15,566 nucleotides of DNA from Eubacteriaceae bacterium UBA1433 (GCA_002329295.1 DCTT01000026.1:119122-134687); one strand, 5' to 3'; counted from the first letter of the stretch, positions 1-6,451 are shown. The notes: generated by a model from the sequence alone, not told the origin. Translations and numbers: made by a program.

Positions 1-363
1 TATTGTATCGTCAACATTGATCATCCCGTCACCGACCGCTTTGTATGTCAAAGCGGCGGTGAAAGTCTTTGTCAGCGAGCCAATCTCATAAGTGTGTAGT
101 TCTGCGGGAAGAACTACTCCATTCTCACCATATACCGTATATGACATTTGTCCATCTTTGATAATGCCAACAGTGATAACTGCATCGGAATTATCACGGG
201 TAGTATATTCAAGCGCCTCTTTAAAGGTCAGCGCCGGTATTTTCCCCATTTGAAATTTGCTGTAAAGCATCATTCCGCCAACGGCAAATGCAGCGCACAA
301 AACAACCGATGCAAACACGATTATAACTGTCTTTTTTGTTGTTTTTTTCAGCTTTCGCAACAT
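1..363 (-). CDS. Serine hydrolase, beta-lactamase/PBP-like family (C-terminus outside window)
   Basis: This 121-residue N-terminal fragment runs off the left edge of the window. It has a lysine-rich start, one hydrophobic segment (about residues 12-36) that should act as an uncleaved signal anchor, then an extracellular domain. The motif EIGSLTKTFTA contains the SxxK catalytic tetrad of class C beta-lactamases and DD-peptidase-like hydrolases (S96, K99), preceded by the usual strand leading to 'YEIGS'. The start ATG at 361-363 follows an AAGGAG ribosome site six bases upstream. The enzyme probably acts outside the membrane on peptidoglycan peptides or another ester/amide. The YxN and KTG-type motifs would lie beyond the edge, so carboxypeptidase, esterase and beta-lactamase cannot be separated. 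It sits 98 bp downstream of the polysaccharide deacetylase on the same strand, consistent with an envelope function. Confidence 0.85.
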   Translation of the reverse strand, partial: MLRKLKKTTKKTVIIVFASVVLCAAFAVGGMMLYSKFQMGKIPALTFKEALEYTTRDNSDAVITVGIIKDGQMSYTVYGENGVVLPAELHTYEIGSLTKTFTAALTYKAVGDGMINVDDTI

Positions 364-461
364 GTTATTCTCCTTGCAACGGGAATTTGAATTTGCATGG
401 ACTTCTGCCTATAAATAAACTTTTTACTCTCGTTGCGCAGAAATTTGCATCTTATGTTTTG

Positions 462-1355
462 TTATCTTTCGTGCCAGCCTTTGGGCGAATCCAAGATGCC
501 GAATTCATATCCCAAACCGCTATAATATTCTATAATATGGGGCAAGGCTTCTGCCGTCGCAGCCTTTGTTTCATGCATCAACAGCACAATCACATTTTTG
601 TCCCCTATGCGTTCTGTGGTGCCCCGTACATTATTCATAATCACTTCCACCGACAGGGAATCTTCCCGCACCGAATCTCCTGTGCTGACATTCCAGTCCA
701 GCCATGTAAGACCAAAGTTTGCCAATCGCTGATCTGCCTCTCCCAGATTTTTCCAAGACATGTGTCCGCCCGGATAGCGATAAACCGTAAACGCAACATT
801 TTCTCCTAAGATAGCCTGATATCTTTGTAGCAATACTTTCAGATCCTGTATGACGGCATCGGCATTGCCGCTGCGTCCGGGATATAAATATCGATAATTA
901 TGCGAATCGCTGTGCAATCCAATGCTGTTGCCATATTCTAACGCTAATTTCACTTGATTTTCATTTTTTGGCAGATAGCCGCCTATGTAAAAGAACGTTG
1001 CCGCTACATTATACCGTCGCAGCGTTTCAATCATACTCATCCCATGCTTTGCATTCGGGCCATCATCAACCGTAATAAATACAATCTTTTTATCATGGGG
1101 ATACGTGGAAGATTTGCTTCCATAGCGCAACCATTCCTGCACCTGTGCTGCAGAATAGACCTTCACTGAGGCCTTTTCTCTCGCCTGAAAAGCAGGCAGT
1201 GCCTCAAGCAGAGCATCTGCCTTTGGATAAGCACGGTGCTTGATATGCCCGATAGGTATACTCAGTCGGCCTGTCATACATCCGCTAAAAAATACAAGAA
1301 ACACGAACAAGAGCAGGCTGATACACAAATAAAAACGAACTTTCTTTCTTTGCAT
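462..1355 (-). CDS. Polysaccharide deacetylase (NodB domain) lipoprotein
   Basis: This 297-residue protein has a hydrophobic signal (residues 8-25) ending in VFFSGC, a plausible lipobox with Cys26 as the lipidated residue, so it is probably anchored outside the membrane. The NodB motifs are in order: TVDDGP (95-100, general base D97 and metal ligand D98), HSDSH (148-152, two metal-binding His), RYPGG (193-197), WLDWN near 218-222, and LMH with H261 as the likely catalytic acid. These are the carbohydrate esterase family 4 residues that remove N-acetyl groups from GlcNAc or MurNAc, so peptidoglycan modification is likely. Motif 1 reads TVDDGP rather than the more common TFDDGP, which is tolerated in the family. 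The ribosome site (AAAGGA, about 12 bases upstream) is rather distant. The gene lies downstream of an apparently orphan TPP riboswitch, but about 240 bp separate them. Confidence 0.9.
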   Translation of the reverse strand: MQRKKVRFYLCISLLLFVFLVFFSGCMTGRLSIPIGHIKHRAYPKADALLEALPAFQAREKASVKVYSAAQVQEWLRYGSKSSTYPHDKKIVFITVDDGPNAKHGMSMIETLRRYNVAATFFYIGGYLPKNENQVKLALEYGNSIGLHSDSHNYRYLYPGRSGNADAVIQDLKVLLQRYQAILGENVAFTVYRYPGGHMSWKNLGEADQRLANFGLTWLDWNVSTGDSVREDSLSVEVIMNNVRGTTERIGDKNVIVLLMHETKAATAEALPHIIEYYSGLGYEFGILDSPKGWHER

Positions 1356-1407
1356 GCGCCTATTACATCCTTTGCACTATCATATAATAACTTATGACTG
1401 TATTTTA

Positions 1408-1549
1408 TCATTTTTCTTGCAAAATTGGAATGCTTTCTGCTTCGTACATTTCAACTAGATACCAAAATGATTCTATTGCACCAAAAAAACCATCACACCG
1501 TTGCACCTTACGGGCTTATCAATGCCATTCTTTCTTTTTTAGTTATCAT
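1408..1549 (-). pseudogene. Possible frameshifted remnant of a TPP-controlled gene
   Basis: An ATG at 1547-1549 lies nine bases after AGGAAG, just downstream of the TPP riboswitch terminator. It opens a frame reading MITKKERMALISP that stops at 1508. The next phase is open from 1515 to the stop at 1408 and reads ARKVQRC then FFGAIESFWYLVEMYEAESI (a cysteine-to-glycine stretch between them is left out here). A single-base shift near 1510-1515 would join them. The product resembles no family I know and is far shorter than any thiamine biosynthesis or transport protein, so it may be a deletion remnant, an unknown small protein, or chance. Confidence 0.3.
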
Positions 1550-1595
1550 TGCTTCACACTTCCTGTCCGGACTTTCAGGTTCAACGATAGAATAA

Positions 1596-1638
1596 AAGAC
1601 CGCTTCATATCTGAAATATCAGAAAATGCAGCGGTCTT
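1596..1638 (-). terminator. Terminator of the TPP riboswitch
   Basis: On the minus strand AAGACCGCT and AGCGGTCTT form a perfect 9-bp stem around a loop that contains a smaller CTGA/TCAG hairpin. A short T-rich run (TTTTATTCT) follows. It lies 16 nt downstream of the aptamer, the usual arrangement for ligand-induced transcription termination. Confidence 0.8.
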
Positions 1639-1653
1639 AACAACCTTTTTATC

Positions 1654-1744
1654 CGATTTGACACACTCCCTGCGTTGGCACTACCCATTCAGGTTCACAG
1701 GGATATTGCTCAGCCTGCTTCCTAATACCCTTAGCGACAAATCG
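1654..1744 (-). promoter_or_regulatory. TPP riboswitch (thi-box) aptamer
   Basis: Read on the minus strand, the 91-nt element shows the TPP aptamer core. GGCTGAGCAA matches the conserved CUGAGA region that binds the pyrimidine. GAACCTGAATGGGTAGTGCC then CAACGCAGGGA matches the consensus GAACCUGAUCUGGAUAAUGCCAGCGUAGGGA region that binds the pyrophosphate. Closing helix P1 is confirmed by perfect CGATTTG/CAAATCG pairing (1738-1744 with 1654-1660). CCCTG/CAGGG supports P4 and TGG/CCA supports P5. P3 appears very short. The terminator follows at once, so TPP should switch off transcription. No thiamine gene follows: the next intact gene is the polysaccharide deacetylase. Confidence 0.88.
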
Positions 1745-1840
1745 CATGAACCATCTCTTTTTAGCGTTACTGTCTGATTTTCATGAAGAGATTTTTTCCA
1801 TGATCTGCTTCACATATTTTCCTTAGAAAGATATCCTCCT

Positions 1841-2587
1841 CTATTTTGTCGATCCGCCGCTGACATTGATACGCCGATTGAGCATCACCGCAAAGACCAA
1901 CGCTGCCGCAGCAATGACAATGTAGGTAATCACCAAATTTATCGGTGCCAGCACAACCCAATGTGCCCATTTTATAAAGACATTGGCAATTGCTCCGTTC
2001 AGCACAAAGCGATTCAGCGCCGGTAACACCACAATCACGATCATCGGCACGCCGATGCTGACGATGTATTTTCCTCTTCTGCCTAAGTGATAATATCCCA
2101 GAGTAATAAACACGCCGATGAAATAAAACATCATGCCGGCAAGAAAAGTAAAGAGCATGCCATAAACAATCTGCAGCGTAACCACCTCAGCTGAGTAGGC
2201 ATAAATCAGCTCTGAAACATTGCGGAAAATCATATCGCCTTGAATGGCCGAAAACAACATATTGAGCAATACATTCGCGATACTGATTGTCGCAGCACAA
2301 ATTGCGCTATTTGTAACGCTTGCCAACATCGTCTCTTTTCGCGAAACCCCATGTTGAATCATAAAGCGAAGCGTCTCGCGATATGCCACAATACCCATAA
2401 CCAGCATAAAGAATATCGCCGCACCGTCTCCGGAACTAATAATTTGTTCCTGCTCAGCGCCCTCTCCGCCGAAGATGGTAACCAATATCACCACGGCCAC
2501 CATGGCAAGAGTATAGAAAAAAAAGAAGATTGCCAAACTCTTCATGGTCAGATGCAATTGATATTTCAGTGCTTGTTTTGTTTTCAT
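1841..2587 (-). CDS. ABC-2 type transporter permease
   Basis: This 248-residue protein has about six hydrophobic segments (roughly 17-39, 54-68, 94-112, 137-165, 174-191, 208-236). The cytoplasmic segment FMIQHGVSRKETM (75-87) after the second helix is typical of BcrB/YtrC-type ABC-2 permeases. The start overlaps the stop of the ATPase by 4 nt (ATGA), so the two are translationally coupled and should form one complex. The substrate cannot be read from the sequence. Relatives next to YtrA-type regulators usually respond to cell-wall-active or membrane-active peptides, so antimicrobial export or envelope stress relief is a family-based guess. A second ytr-type permease is not present here, so the unit is a minimal regulator-ATPase-permease set. 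Confidence 0.85.
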   Translation of the reverse strand: MKTKQALKYQLHLTMKSLAIFFFFYTLAMVAVVILVTIFGGEGAEQEQIISSGDGAAIFFMLVMGIVAYRETLRFMIQHGVSRKETMLASVTNSAICAATISIANVLLNMLFSAIQGDMIFRNVSELIYAYSAEVVTLQIVYGMLFTFLAGMMFYFIGVFITLGYYHLGRRGKYIVSIGVPMIVIVVLPALNRFVLNGAIANVFIKWAHWVVLAPINLVITYIVIAAAALVFAVMLNRRINVSGGSTK

Positions 2588-3483
2588 ATTATTTTCCTTT
2601 CTGCTTTTTCGCTTTGTTGATTCAAAACAGGTTCCAGTTCATACTGCCCCGTCAGTTCAATAAACAGTTGGCGCAAATCCACTTTGCTTCTTTCGAGTCC
2701 TTTCGGCAAGTCGCCCTCAAAGCTGCCCTTGATTGTCGCCGTCATAAGTCCACCCAGCGCATGGCGATGCAACACGTCTTTATCTTTGGCAAATTCACTG
2801 AGCAACGTTGCCGGACCCGAAACTTGATAGACTGTTTTTAACAAGTCTTCCACCGGTTCATTTCTCAAAATTTTGCCTTCGTGGATGATGATAATATTTT
2901 CTAAAATCTCTTCCACTTCTTCGATCAAGTGGGTGGACACAATGATCCCGCACTCATTTTGTGCATATTTTTCCAATAAGATACGGTAGAAAAAATCACG
3001 GTTATTGACATCCAAACCCAATACCGGTTCATCGAACAAAAGATACTCCGCATTGGAAGCCAGCGCACTGATCAACATAAATATGGACTGGTATCCTGTT
3101 GACAGTTTGCGTATTTTTTGTTTCATGGACAAATGAAACGCATCGGCATATCGCTTGGCCTCTTCCAAATCAAAATTCGGATACAGTTCGTTTGCCCAAT
3201 AAAAAGCTTCTTTCACCTTCATATTTTCCGGGTACATTTGTACCGAATGCATATGAAAAATCTTTTGTTGTGCTCGAGAATTTTCTGCTGCAGGCTCAAG
3301 GTCAATAATCACTTCTCCCGCCGTGGGAATAATGCGATTAGAAATAATATTGAGTAATGTGGATTTTCCCGCACCGTTGCGCCCCAGCAACCCCGTAATT
3401 TTTCCTTTTTCAAAGTTGACGCTGACATTATTGAGTGCAGTAACTTCCTTAAATGTTTGTGTGATCTCTTTACATGCAATCAT
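2584..3483 (-). CDS. ABC transporter ATP-binding protein (YtrB/BcrA-like)
   Basis: This 299-residue protein has a complete nucleotide-binding domain: Walker A GRNGAGKST (34-42), Q-loop Gln near 82, signature LSTGY (127-131, in place of LSGGQ), Walker B YLLFDEP (147-153) and H-loop His185 in STHL. The degenerate signature LSTGY is common in the YtrB/GntR-linked group. A C-terminal extension of about 90 residues follows the ATPase core. Its start overlaps the end of the GntR gene by 4 nt and its end overlaps the permease start by 4 nt, so expression is coupled through the operon. It powers the partner permease at the inner face of the membrane. Confidence 0.93.
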   Translation of the reverse strand: MIACKEITQTFKEVTALNNVSVNFEKGKITGLLGRNGAGKSTLLNIISNRIIPTAGEVIIDLEPAAENSRAQQKIFHMHSVQMYPENMKVKEAFYWANELYPNFDLEEAKRYADAFHLSMKQKIRKLSTGYQSIFMLISALASNAEYLLFDEPVLGLDVNNRDFFYRILLEKYAQNECGIIVSTHLIEEVEEILENIIIIHEGKILRNEPVEDLLKTVYQVSGPATLLSEFAKDKDVLHRHALGGLMTATIKGSFEGDLPKGLERSKVDLRQLFIELTGQYELEPVLNQQSEKAERKII

Positions 3484-3854
3484 GATTGTTCATTTCCTTT
3501 CTTCATCATGTTCAATAGTTCTTCCTGAGAAATCTCAAGGCGAGAGGCTTCTGTCATCATCGGTTTGATGAAATTTTCATAAAAACTTTCTTTTCGTTTT
3601 TGTTTCAATTTTTTTACCGCTCCTTTAGCCACAAACAATCCCACCCCCCTTTTCTTGTATAAGATTCCCTCTGCAACGAGCAGGTTCATTCCTTTCAGCG
3701 CAGTGGCAGGATTGATTTTATAGGTTACGGATATCTCCGTCGTCGAAGGCACCTGGCTCTCTTCCAAAAAAGCACCCGATAAAATCGCATCTTCCACCCC
3801 TTCGGCTATCTGCTGAAAGATCGGTATATTTACATGCTCCTGTATCTTCATCAC
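3480..3854 (-). CDS. GntR-family regulator, YtrA subfamily
   Basis: This protein of about 124 residues has an N-terminal winged helix-turn-helix (about 9-76, with IFQQIAEGVEDAILSG and QVPSTTEISVTYKINPATAL recognisable). A short C-terminal helical tail replaces the ligand domain of larger GntR proteins, which is the YtrA architecture. It leads the ABC operon and probably represses it. A 10-bp inverted repeat sits directly between the -10 box and the gene. Two starts are possible: GTG at 3852-3854 with AGAGG eight bases upstream, or the adjacent ATG at 3849-3851 with AGGGA five bases upstream. They differ by one residue. YtrA-type repressors are released by cell-envelope stress in Bacillus; the inducer here is unknown. 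Confidence 0.9.
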   Translation of the reverse strand: MMKIQEHVNIPIFQQIAEGVEDAILSGAFLEESQVPSTTEISVTYKINPATALKGMNLLVAEGILYKKRGVGLFVAKGAVKKLKQKRKESFYENFIKPMMTEASRLEISQEELLNMMKKGNEQS

Positions 3855-3885
3855 TTCCCTATCCTCTCTCGTCTTGTTAATTAGT

Positions 3886-3911
3886 TAGTTAGTTATGTAA
3901 TTAACTAACTA
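3886..3911. promoter_or_regulatory. Palindromic operator of the YtrA-type regulator
   Basis: TAGTTAGTTA (3886-3895) and TAACTAACTA (3902-3911) form a perfect 10-bp inverted repeat with a 6-bp spacer. It lies immediately downstream of the -10 box, across the expected transcription start of the GntR-ABC operon. A bound dimer would block polymerase, so autorepression is the simplest reading. The left side sits inside a run of TTAG repeats. Confidence 0.75.
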
Positions 3912-3912
3912 C

Positions 3913-3941
3913 ATAGTACACCCTCATTTTTTCCTTGTCAA
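3913..3941 (-). promoter_or_regulatory. Sigma-A promoter of the GntR-ABC operon
   Basis: On the minus strand TTGACA (3936-3941) is followed after exactly 17 bp by TACTAT (3913-3918). The -35 box is consensus and the -10 box is a close match. The operator follows directly. Confidence 0.8.
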
Positions 3942-4083
3942 CACTTTTTTCAAAAAATTCAAAAAAAATAATATTTTTTCTTCCTGCGATAATTATTCAT
4001 TGCTGATTTCAGGTCATGTTCTTCATATTATTTATTCTTGAAAACTCTTTTTCTGCCTATGCACACCGCATCATCAAATTTTC

Positions 4084-4112
4084 TTTTAAAACGCTGCGAC
4101 CTGTGATATGAT
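4084..4112 (+). promoter_or_regulatory. Probable extended -10 promoter of the nitrilase gene
   Basis: TGATATGAT at 4104-4112 is a TGN-extended -10 box. A weak -35 (TTTTAA, 4084-4089) lies 17 bp upstream. The start codon is about 80 nt downstream. Apart from these elements and the divergent ABC promoter, I see nothing in the AT-rich 3855-4193 gap. Confidence 0.45.
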
Positions 4113-4193
4113 GAAAGAAGTTTTAATGCTTTGCGCAACGATTGTTATGAATACTAAAAATGAAACTAAACCTTATAAAGAAAGGAAAACGCA

Positions 4194-5147
4194 ATGAACA
4201 AAGAATCAAAAGTAACAAAGGTCGCCGCCGTCCAAATCGCCCCTGTTGCCATGGATTCCATGGCGACTGCCGAAAAGGTCTGCGACTATATCAAAAAGGC
4301 CGCCTCTGAAGGCGCTCAGCTCATTCTTTTTCCCGAAGCCCTGCTTTCCGGCTATCCATGGGGCATTGCCTTTGCTGTTTCTGTAGGACGCAGAGAAATG
4401 ATTGGACGTGATGCCTATGTGCGCTATTGGAAAGGCTCCATTGACATCCCCGGCAAAGAAACCGAACTCATCGGCAAAGCCGTCAAAGAGGCGGGCGTTT
4501 ATGTAGCCATCGGAGTTATGGAACGGCTGGAAGAATTTAGCCGTCAAACGCAATTTTGCACTTTGCTCTATTTTGGTCCTGACGGCTCCATCATCGGCAA
4601 ACACCGCAAGCTGAAACCCACCGCCGCCGAACGATATGTTTGGGGCGAAGGCGACGGCAGCACTATGCCCGTTTTTGATACGGAAATCGGTCGTTTTGGC
4701 GGACTGATCTGCTGGGAAAATTATCATCCTCTCGCCCGCATGGCCATGTACGGCAAAGGGCTGGATATTTACCTGGCGCCCACGGCCGATTCGCGTCCCA
4801 CATGGCTTTCTACGATGATTCATATTGCCTGCGAAAGCCGATGCTTTGTGATTTCGGCCTGTCAATATTTTGAAAAAGGCATGTACCCACCTGAGTTGGA
4901 AACTTTAGATGAAGTCAAAGACTTACCGGACATATTGTCAAGAGGCAGCAGCGTTATCATCTCTCCCATGGGCGAAGTGCTTGCAGGGCCTCTTTACAAT
5001 GAAGAAGGCATTCTCTATGCCGAACTCTCCCTGGACGAAACCATCAAAGGTCGATTTGACTTTGATGTAGTGGGGCATTACTCTATGGACCATGTTTTTC
5101 AATTGATTGTGGACGAAAAACCGAAAAAAATCATTTCTTATGAATAA
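4194..5147 (+). CDS. Nitrilase (carbon-nitrogen hydrolase, nitrilase branch)
   Basis: This 317-residue protein has the usual length of the family. The catalytic set is intact: Glu48 in FPEALLSGYPWG, the lysine in KHRKLKPT (K139), the second glutamate E146 in ERYVWG, and nucleophile Cys173 in GGLICWENYHPLAR. The KPTxxER and CWENxxPLAR blocks mark true nitrilases, which convert nitriles to carboxylic acids plus ammonia, rather than plain amidases. The C-terminal helix and HYSMDHVF segment also fit. It acts in the cytoplasm, probably as a spiral oligomer. The natural substrate cannot be told. The start follows AAAGGA about seven bases upstream. It is a single-gene unit with its own promoter and strong terminator. 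Its codon use looks more GC-rich than the very AT-rich flanks, which could mean transfer. Confidence 0.93.
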   Translation: MNKESKVTKVAAVQIAPVAMDSMATAEKVCDYIKKAASEGAQLILFPEALLSGYPWGIAFAVSVGRREMIGRDAYVRYWKGSIDIPGKETELIGKAVKEAGVYVAIGVMERLEEFSRQTQFCTLLYFGPDGSIIGKHRKLKPTAAERYVWGEGDGSTMPVFDTEIGRFGGLICWENYHPLARMAMYGKGLDIYLAPTADSRPTWLSTMIHIACESRCFVISACQYFEKGMYPPELETLDEVKDLPDILSRGSSVIISPMGEVLAGPLYNEEGILYAELSLDETIKGRFDFDVVGHYSMDHVFQLIVDEKPKKIISYE

Positions 5148-5178
5148 ATTTGCGTCTGAAAAAATATACCTTTATAAG

Positions 5179-5208
5179 ATACAGCAAACTTATTCATGTT
5201 TGCTGTAT
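5179..5208 (+). terminator. Terminator of the nitrilase gene
   Basis: ATACAGCAAAC and GTTTGCTGTAT form a perfect 11-bp stem with an 8-nt loop, followed by TTTATATTT. It lies 31 bp after the stop codon and ends 14 bp before the next promoter, which insulates the exporter gene. Confidence 0.85.
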
Positions 5209-5222
5209 TTTATATTTCCCGT

Positions 5223-5251
5223 TTGACAAAAACCTTCTCTTCTGCTACCAT
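5223..5251 (+). promoter_or_regulatory. Sigma-A promoter of the CDF exporter gene
   Basis: TTGACA (5223-5228), a 17-bp spacer and TACCAT (5246-5251). The start site should be near 5258, exactly where the structured leader begins. Confidence 0.75.
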
Positions 5252-5257
5252 GTCTTT

Positions 5258-5340
5258 ACAAGCAGATCGCCTTGGTTGCACACAGGGAGGTCGAGTTGCA
5301 AAACAGCGGAAATACCGTGGGCAAGACCTGCGGTTTTTTT
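5258..5340 (+). promoter_or_regulatory. Compact structured leader with terminator, riboswitch-like, class unassigned
   Basis: The predicted transcript starts near 5258 and reaches seven U's at 5334-5340, only 18 nt before the exporter start codon. Two mutually exclusive folds share the same bases. Fold one is a terminator: CCGTGGG (5315-5321) with CCTGCGG (5327-5333). Fold two is a closing helix: GCAGATC (5262-5268) with GACCTGC (5325-5331), six of seven pairs. Alternatively AGGTC (5288-5292) can pair with GACCT (5325-5329). In fold two, TTGCA/TGCAA (5276-5280 with 5297-5301) and CGG/CCG (5307-5309 with 5315-5317) can form inside. Metal binding favouring fold two would permit expression. GCAAGACC resembles the 3' core of yybP-ykoY (Mn2+) RNAs, and some short motifs recall NiCo riboswitches, but neither consensus is met. 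Confidence 0.6.
5315..5340 (+). terminator. Leader terminator (attenuator) of the CDF gene
   Basis: A 7-bp stem (five Watson-Crick and two G-U pairs) with loop CAAGA is followed by seven T's. It lies between a good promoter and the exporter gene, so it must be bypassed for expression. Confidence 0.75.
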
Positions 5341-5358
5341 ATGAATCGGTGAAAACAG

Positions 5359-6228
5359 ATGAAAATGCGTTATAAAAAAGTTCAAATGGTGTTTTTCATT
5401 ACCCTGCTGGCCAATGTGATAGTAGCCGTCTCTAAACTTGTCATCGGCACACTGATTAACAGCGCTTCGATGGTTGCCGATGGGTTTCATTCTTTCTCCG
5501 ACGGATCTTCAAACATTGTTTGCATGATTGGCATGTATTTTGCCGCAAAGCCCAAAGACGAAAAACATCCTTATGGTCATCATAAAATAGAGACGCTTTC
5601 CAGCATTGCCATCGGATTGCTCCTCGTTGCCGCTGCCGCCAAAATCGTAATCGGTGCAATCGATAAATTCCAGCATCCCTCTGCACCTCAAGTTACTTCG
5701 TTAAGCTTACTTGTGCTGCTCGCTACACTGATTGTCAATATCCTTGTCGCCACTTACGAGCACCGGCAAGGAATAAAACTAAACAGCAGCATTTTAATTG
5801 CTGATGCCGCTCACACAAAATCCGATATTTTTGTAACCGTGGGCGTCTTGGCAACTCTTGTCGCACTGAAACTCGGTTTGCCGCCGATATTAGACCCTAT
5901 CGTATCCTTGTTCGTTGCTGTTGTGATTCTTTTCACTGCTTGGAAAATTTTAAAAGAAAACACCGACATCTTATTGGATGCCGCTTTGGTGGACACCGAC
6001 TGGATTCGACAAGAAGTATTGCGCATTGACGGTGTCAAAGATGTTCACGACATTCGTTCTCGCGGACTGCGCAATAAAATAGATATTGATATGCATGTAA
6101 TGGTAGATCCCGACATGAGCGTTGAAGAAGGTCATATTCTTCAACACGATATTGAAGAAGCTCTTCAAAACGCGATGAAGATTCCTACCAGCGTACTGGT
6201 TCATTTAGAACCGTACAACGAAGAATGA
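5359..6228 (+). CDS. Cation diffusion facilitator (CDF) metal exporter
   Basis: This 289-residue protein has six predicted membrane helices (about residues 10-31, 36-60, 82-103, 114-133, 148-170, 178-197) followed by a ferredoxin-like cytoplasmic domain. The transport site reads HSFSD in helix 2 (H44, D48) and HTKSD in helix 5 (H152, D156). The HxxxD/HxxxD pattern points to Zn2+, Co2+ or Cd2+ rather than the DxxxD pattern of Mn2+ exporters. HPYGHHKIE (70-78) is the conserved loop. The C-terminal domain keeps His and Asp residues for the regulatory site (VHD near 229-231, IDMH near 243-246, VHLEP at 281-285). It exports divalent metal by proton antiport. The ribosome site GGTGA lies six bases upstream of ATG. 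Expression is likely gated by the leader terminator. Confidence 0.92.
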   Translation: MKMRYKKVQMVFFITLLANVIVAVSKLVIGTLINSASMVADGFHSFSDGSSNIVCMIGMYFAAKPKDEKHPYGHHKIETLSSIAIGLLLVAAAAKIVIGAIDKFQHPSAPQVTSLSLLVLLATLIVNILVATYEHRQGIKLNSSILIADAAHTKSDIFVTVGVLATLVALKLGLPPILDPIVSLFVAVVILFTAWKILKENTDILLDAALVDTDWIRQEVLRIDGVKDVHDIRSRGLRNKIDIDMHVMVDPDMSVEEGHILQHDIEEALQNAMKIPTSVLVHLEPYNEE

Positions 6229-6297
6229 ACCAAAAAGAATAATAATTGTCGATACCTTACTCGCTTTCAAATTTTGCTCTCCATCATAACCGTCCAT

Positions 6298-6339
6298 AAA
6301 AAAGCCTGCCTTGCATCAATGTGCAACACAGGCTTTTTT
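6298..6339. terminator. Bidirectional terminator after the CDF gene
   Basis: AAAAAAGCCTG (6298-6308) pairs with CAGGCTTTTTT (6329-6339). The inner TTGCA/TGCAA extends the stem. A- and T-tracts on both sides let it act for the plus-strand exporter and for any minus-strand transcript from 6630. Confidence 0.88.
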
Positions 6340-6361
6340 CATTTCTGTTTTTATATTGCTG

Positions 6362-6451
6362 TTAAGAATTCGTCAAATTGATTTTCTTCGTCCATGCGCC
6401 CTCCAGGCCAATCCCACAAAATGTACCGTAACGCTTTTGCTCAACGGTCAA
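6362..6451 (-). CDS. Possible small peptide gene, 29 residues, unknown
   Basis: A TTG codon at 6449-6451 follows a strong GGGAGGTG ribosome site at the correct spacing and opens a 29-codon frame starting MTVEQKRYGTFCGIG and ending KKINLTNS. In another phase the same stretch reads LRYILWDWPGGR and then MDEENQFDEFLTAI with its own GGAGG before the ATG. The two competing readings suggest a frameshifted remnant rather than an intact gene. It ends just before the bidirectional terminator. I recognise no family. Confidence 0.3.
   Translation of the reverse strand: MTVEQKRYGTFCGIGLEGAWTKKINLTNS

Larger units (their letters stand above)
1356..1840 (-). other. Gene-poor interval with orphan riboswitch and decayed reading frames
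   Basis: No intact gene is supported between the deacetylase and the ABC permease. On the minus strand the interval holds, in order, a TPP riboswitch aptamer (1654-1744), its terminator (1596-1638), and two short reading frames in different phases. The first (1549 to 1508) starts with ATG behind AGGAAG and stops after 13 codons. The second (1515 to 1408) is open for 35 codons, with a protein-like composition including FFGAIESFWYLVEMY. Joined by one frameshift they would give a peptide of about 48 residues, which suggests the remains of the gene once controlled by the riboswitch. I do not recognise the protein. Confidence 0.6.

Noticed and set aside
336..809. Plus-strand frame of 157 codons
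   Set aside because: It lies antisense to the deacetylase, whose NodB motifs are complete on the minus strand.
1394..1777. Plus-strand open frame of 127 codons
   Set aside because: It runs antisense through the TPP riboswitch and terminator, has no ribosome site, and its product looks unlike a protein family.
1767..1970. Minus-strand frame of 67 codons overlapping the permease end, with a protein-like tail (KICEADHGKNLFMKIRQ)
   Set aside because: It is in another phase of the permease gene, has no good start after the GGAGG at about 1833, and the tail alone is too short to support a gene.
4206..4865. Minus-strand frame of 219 codons opposite the nitrilase
   Set aside because: It is a shadow of a GC-richer gene with intact catalytic residues on the plus strand; no ribosome site or family match.
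5258..5340. Firm assignment of the CDF leader to the yybP-ykoY manganese riboswitch
   Set aside because: Only GCAAGACC agrees; the conserved GGGGAGUAG segment is absent and the exporter has HxxxD sites rather than the Mn2+ pattern.
5341..5352. Three-codon frame ATG AAT CGG TGA just before the CDF gene
   Set aside because: No ribosome site, and the TGA is part of the GGTGA ribosome site of the CDF gene; too small to call.
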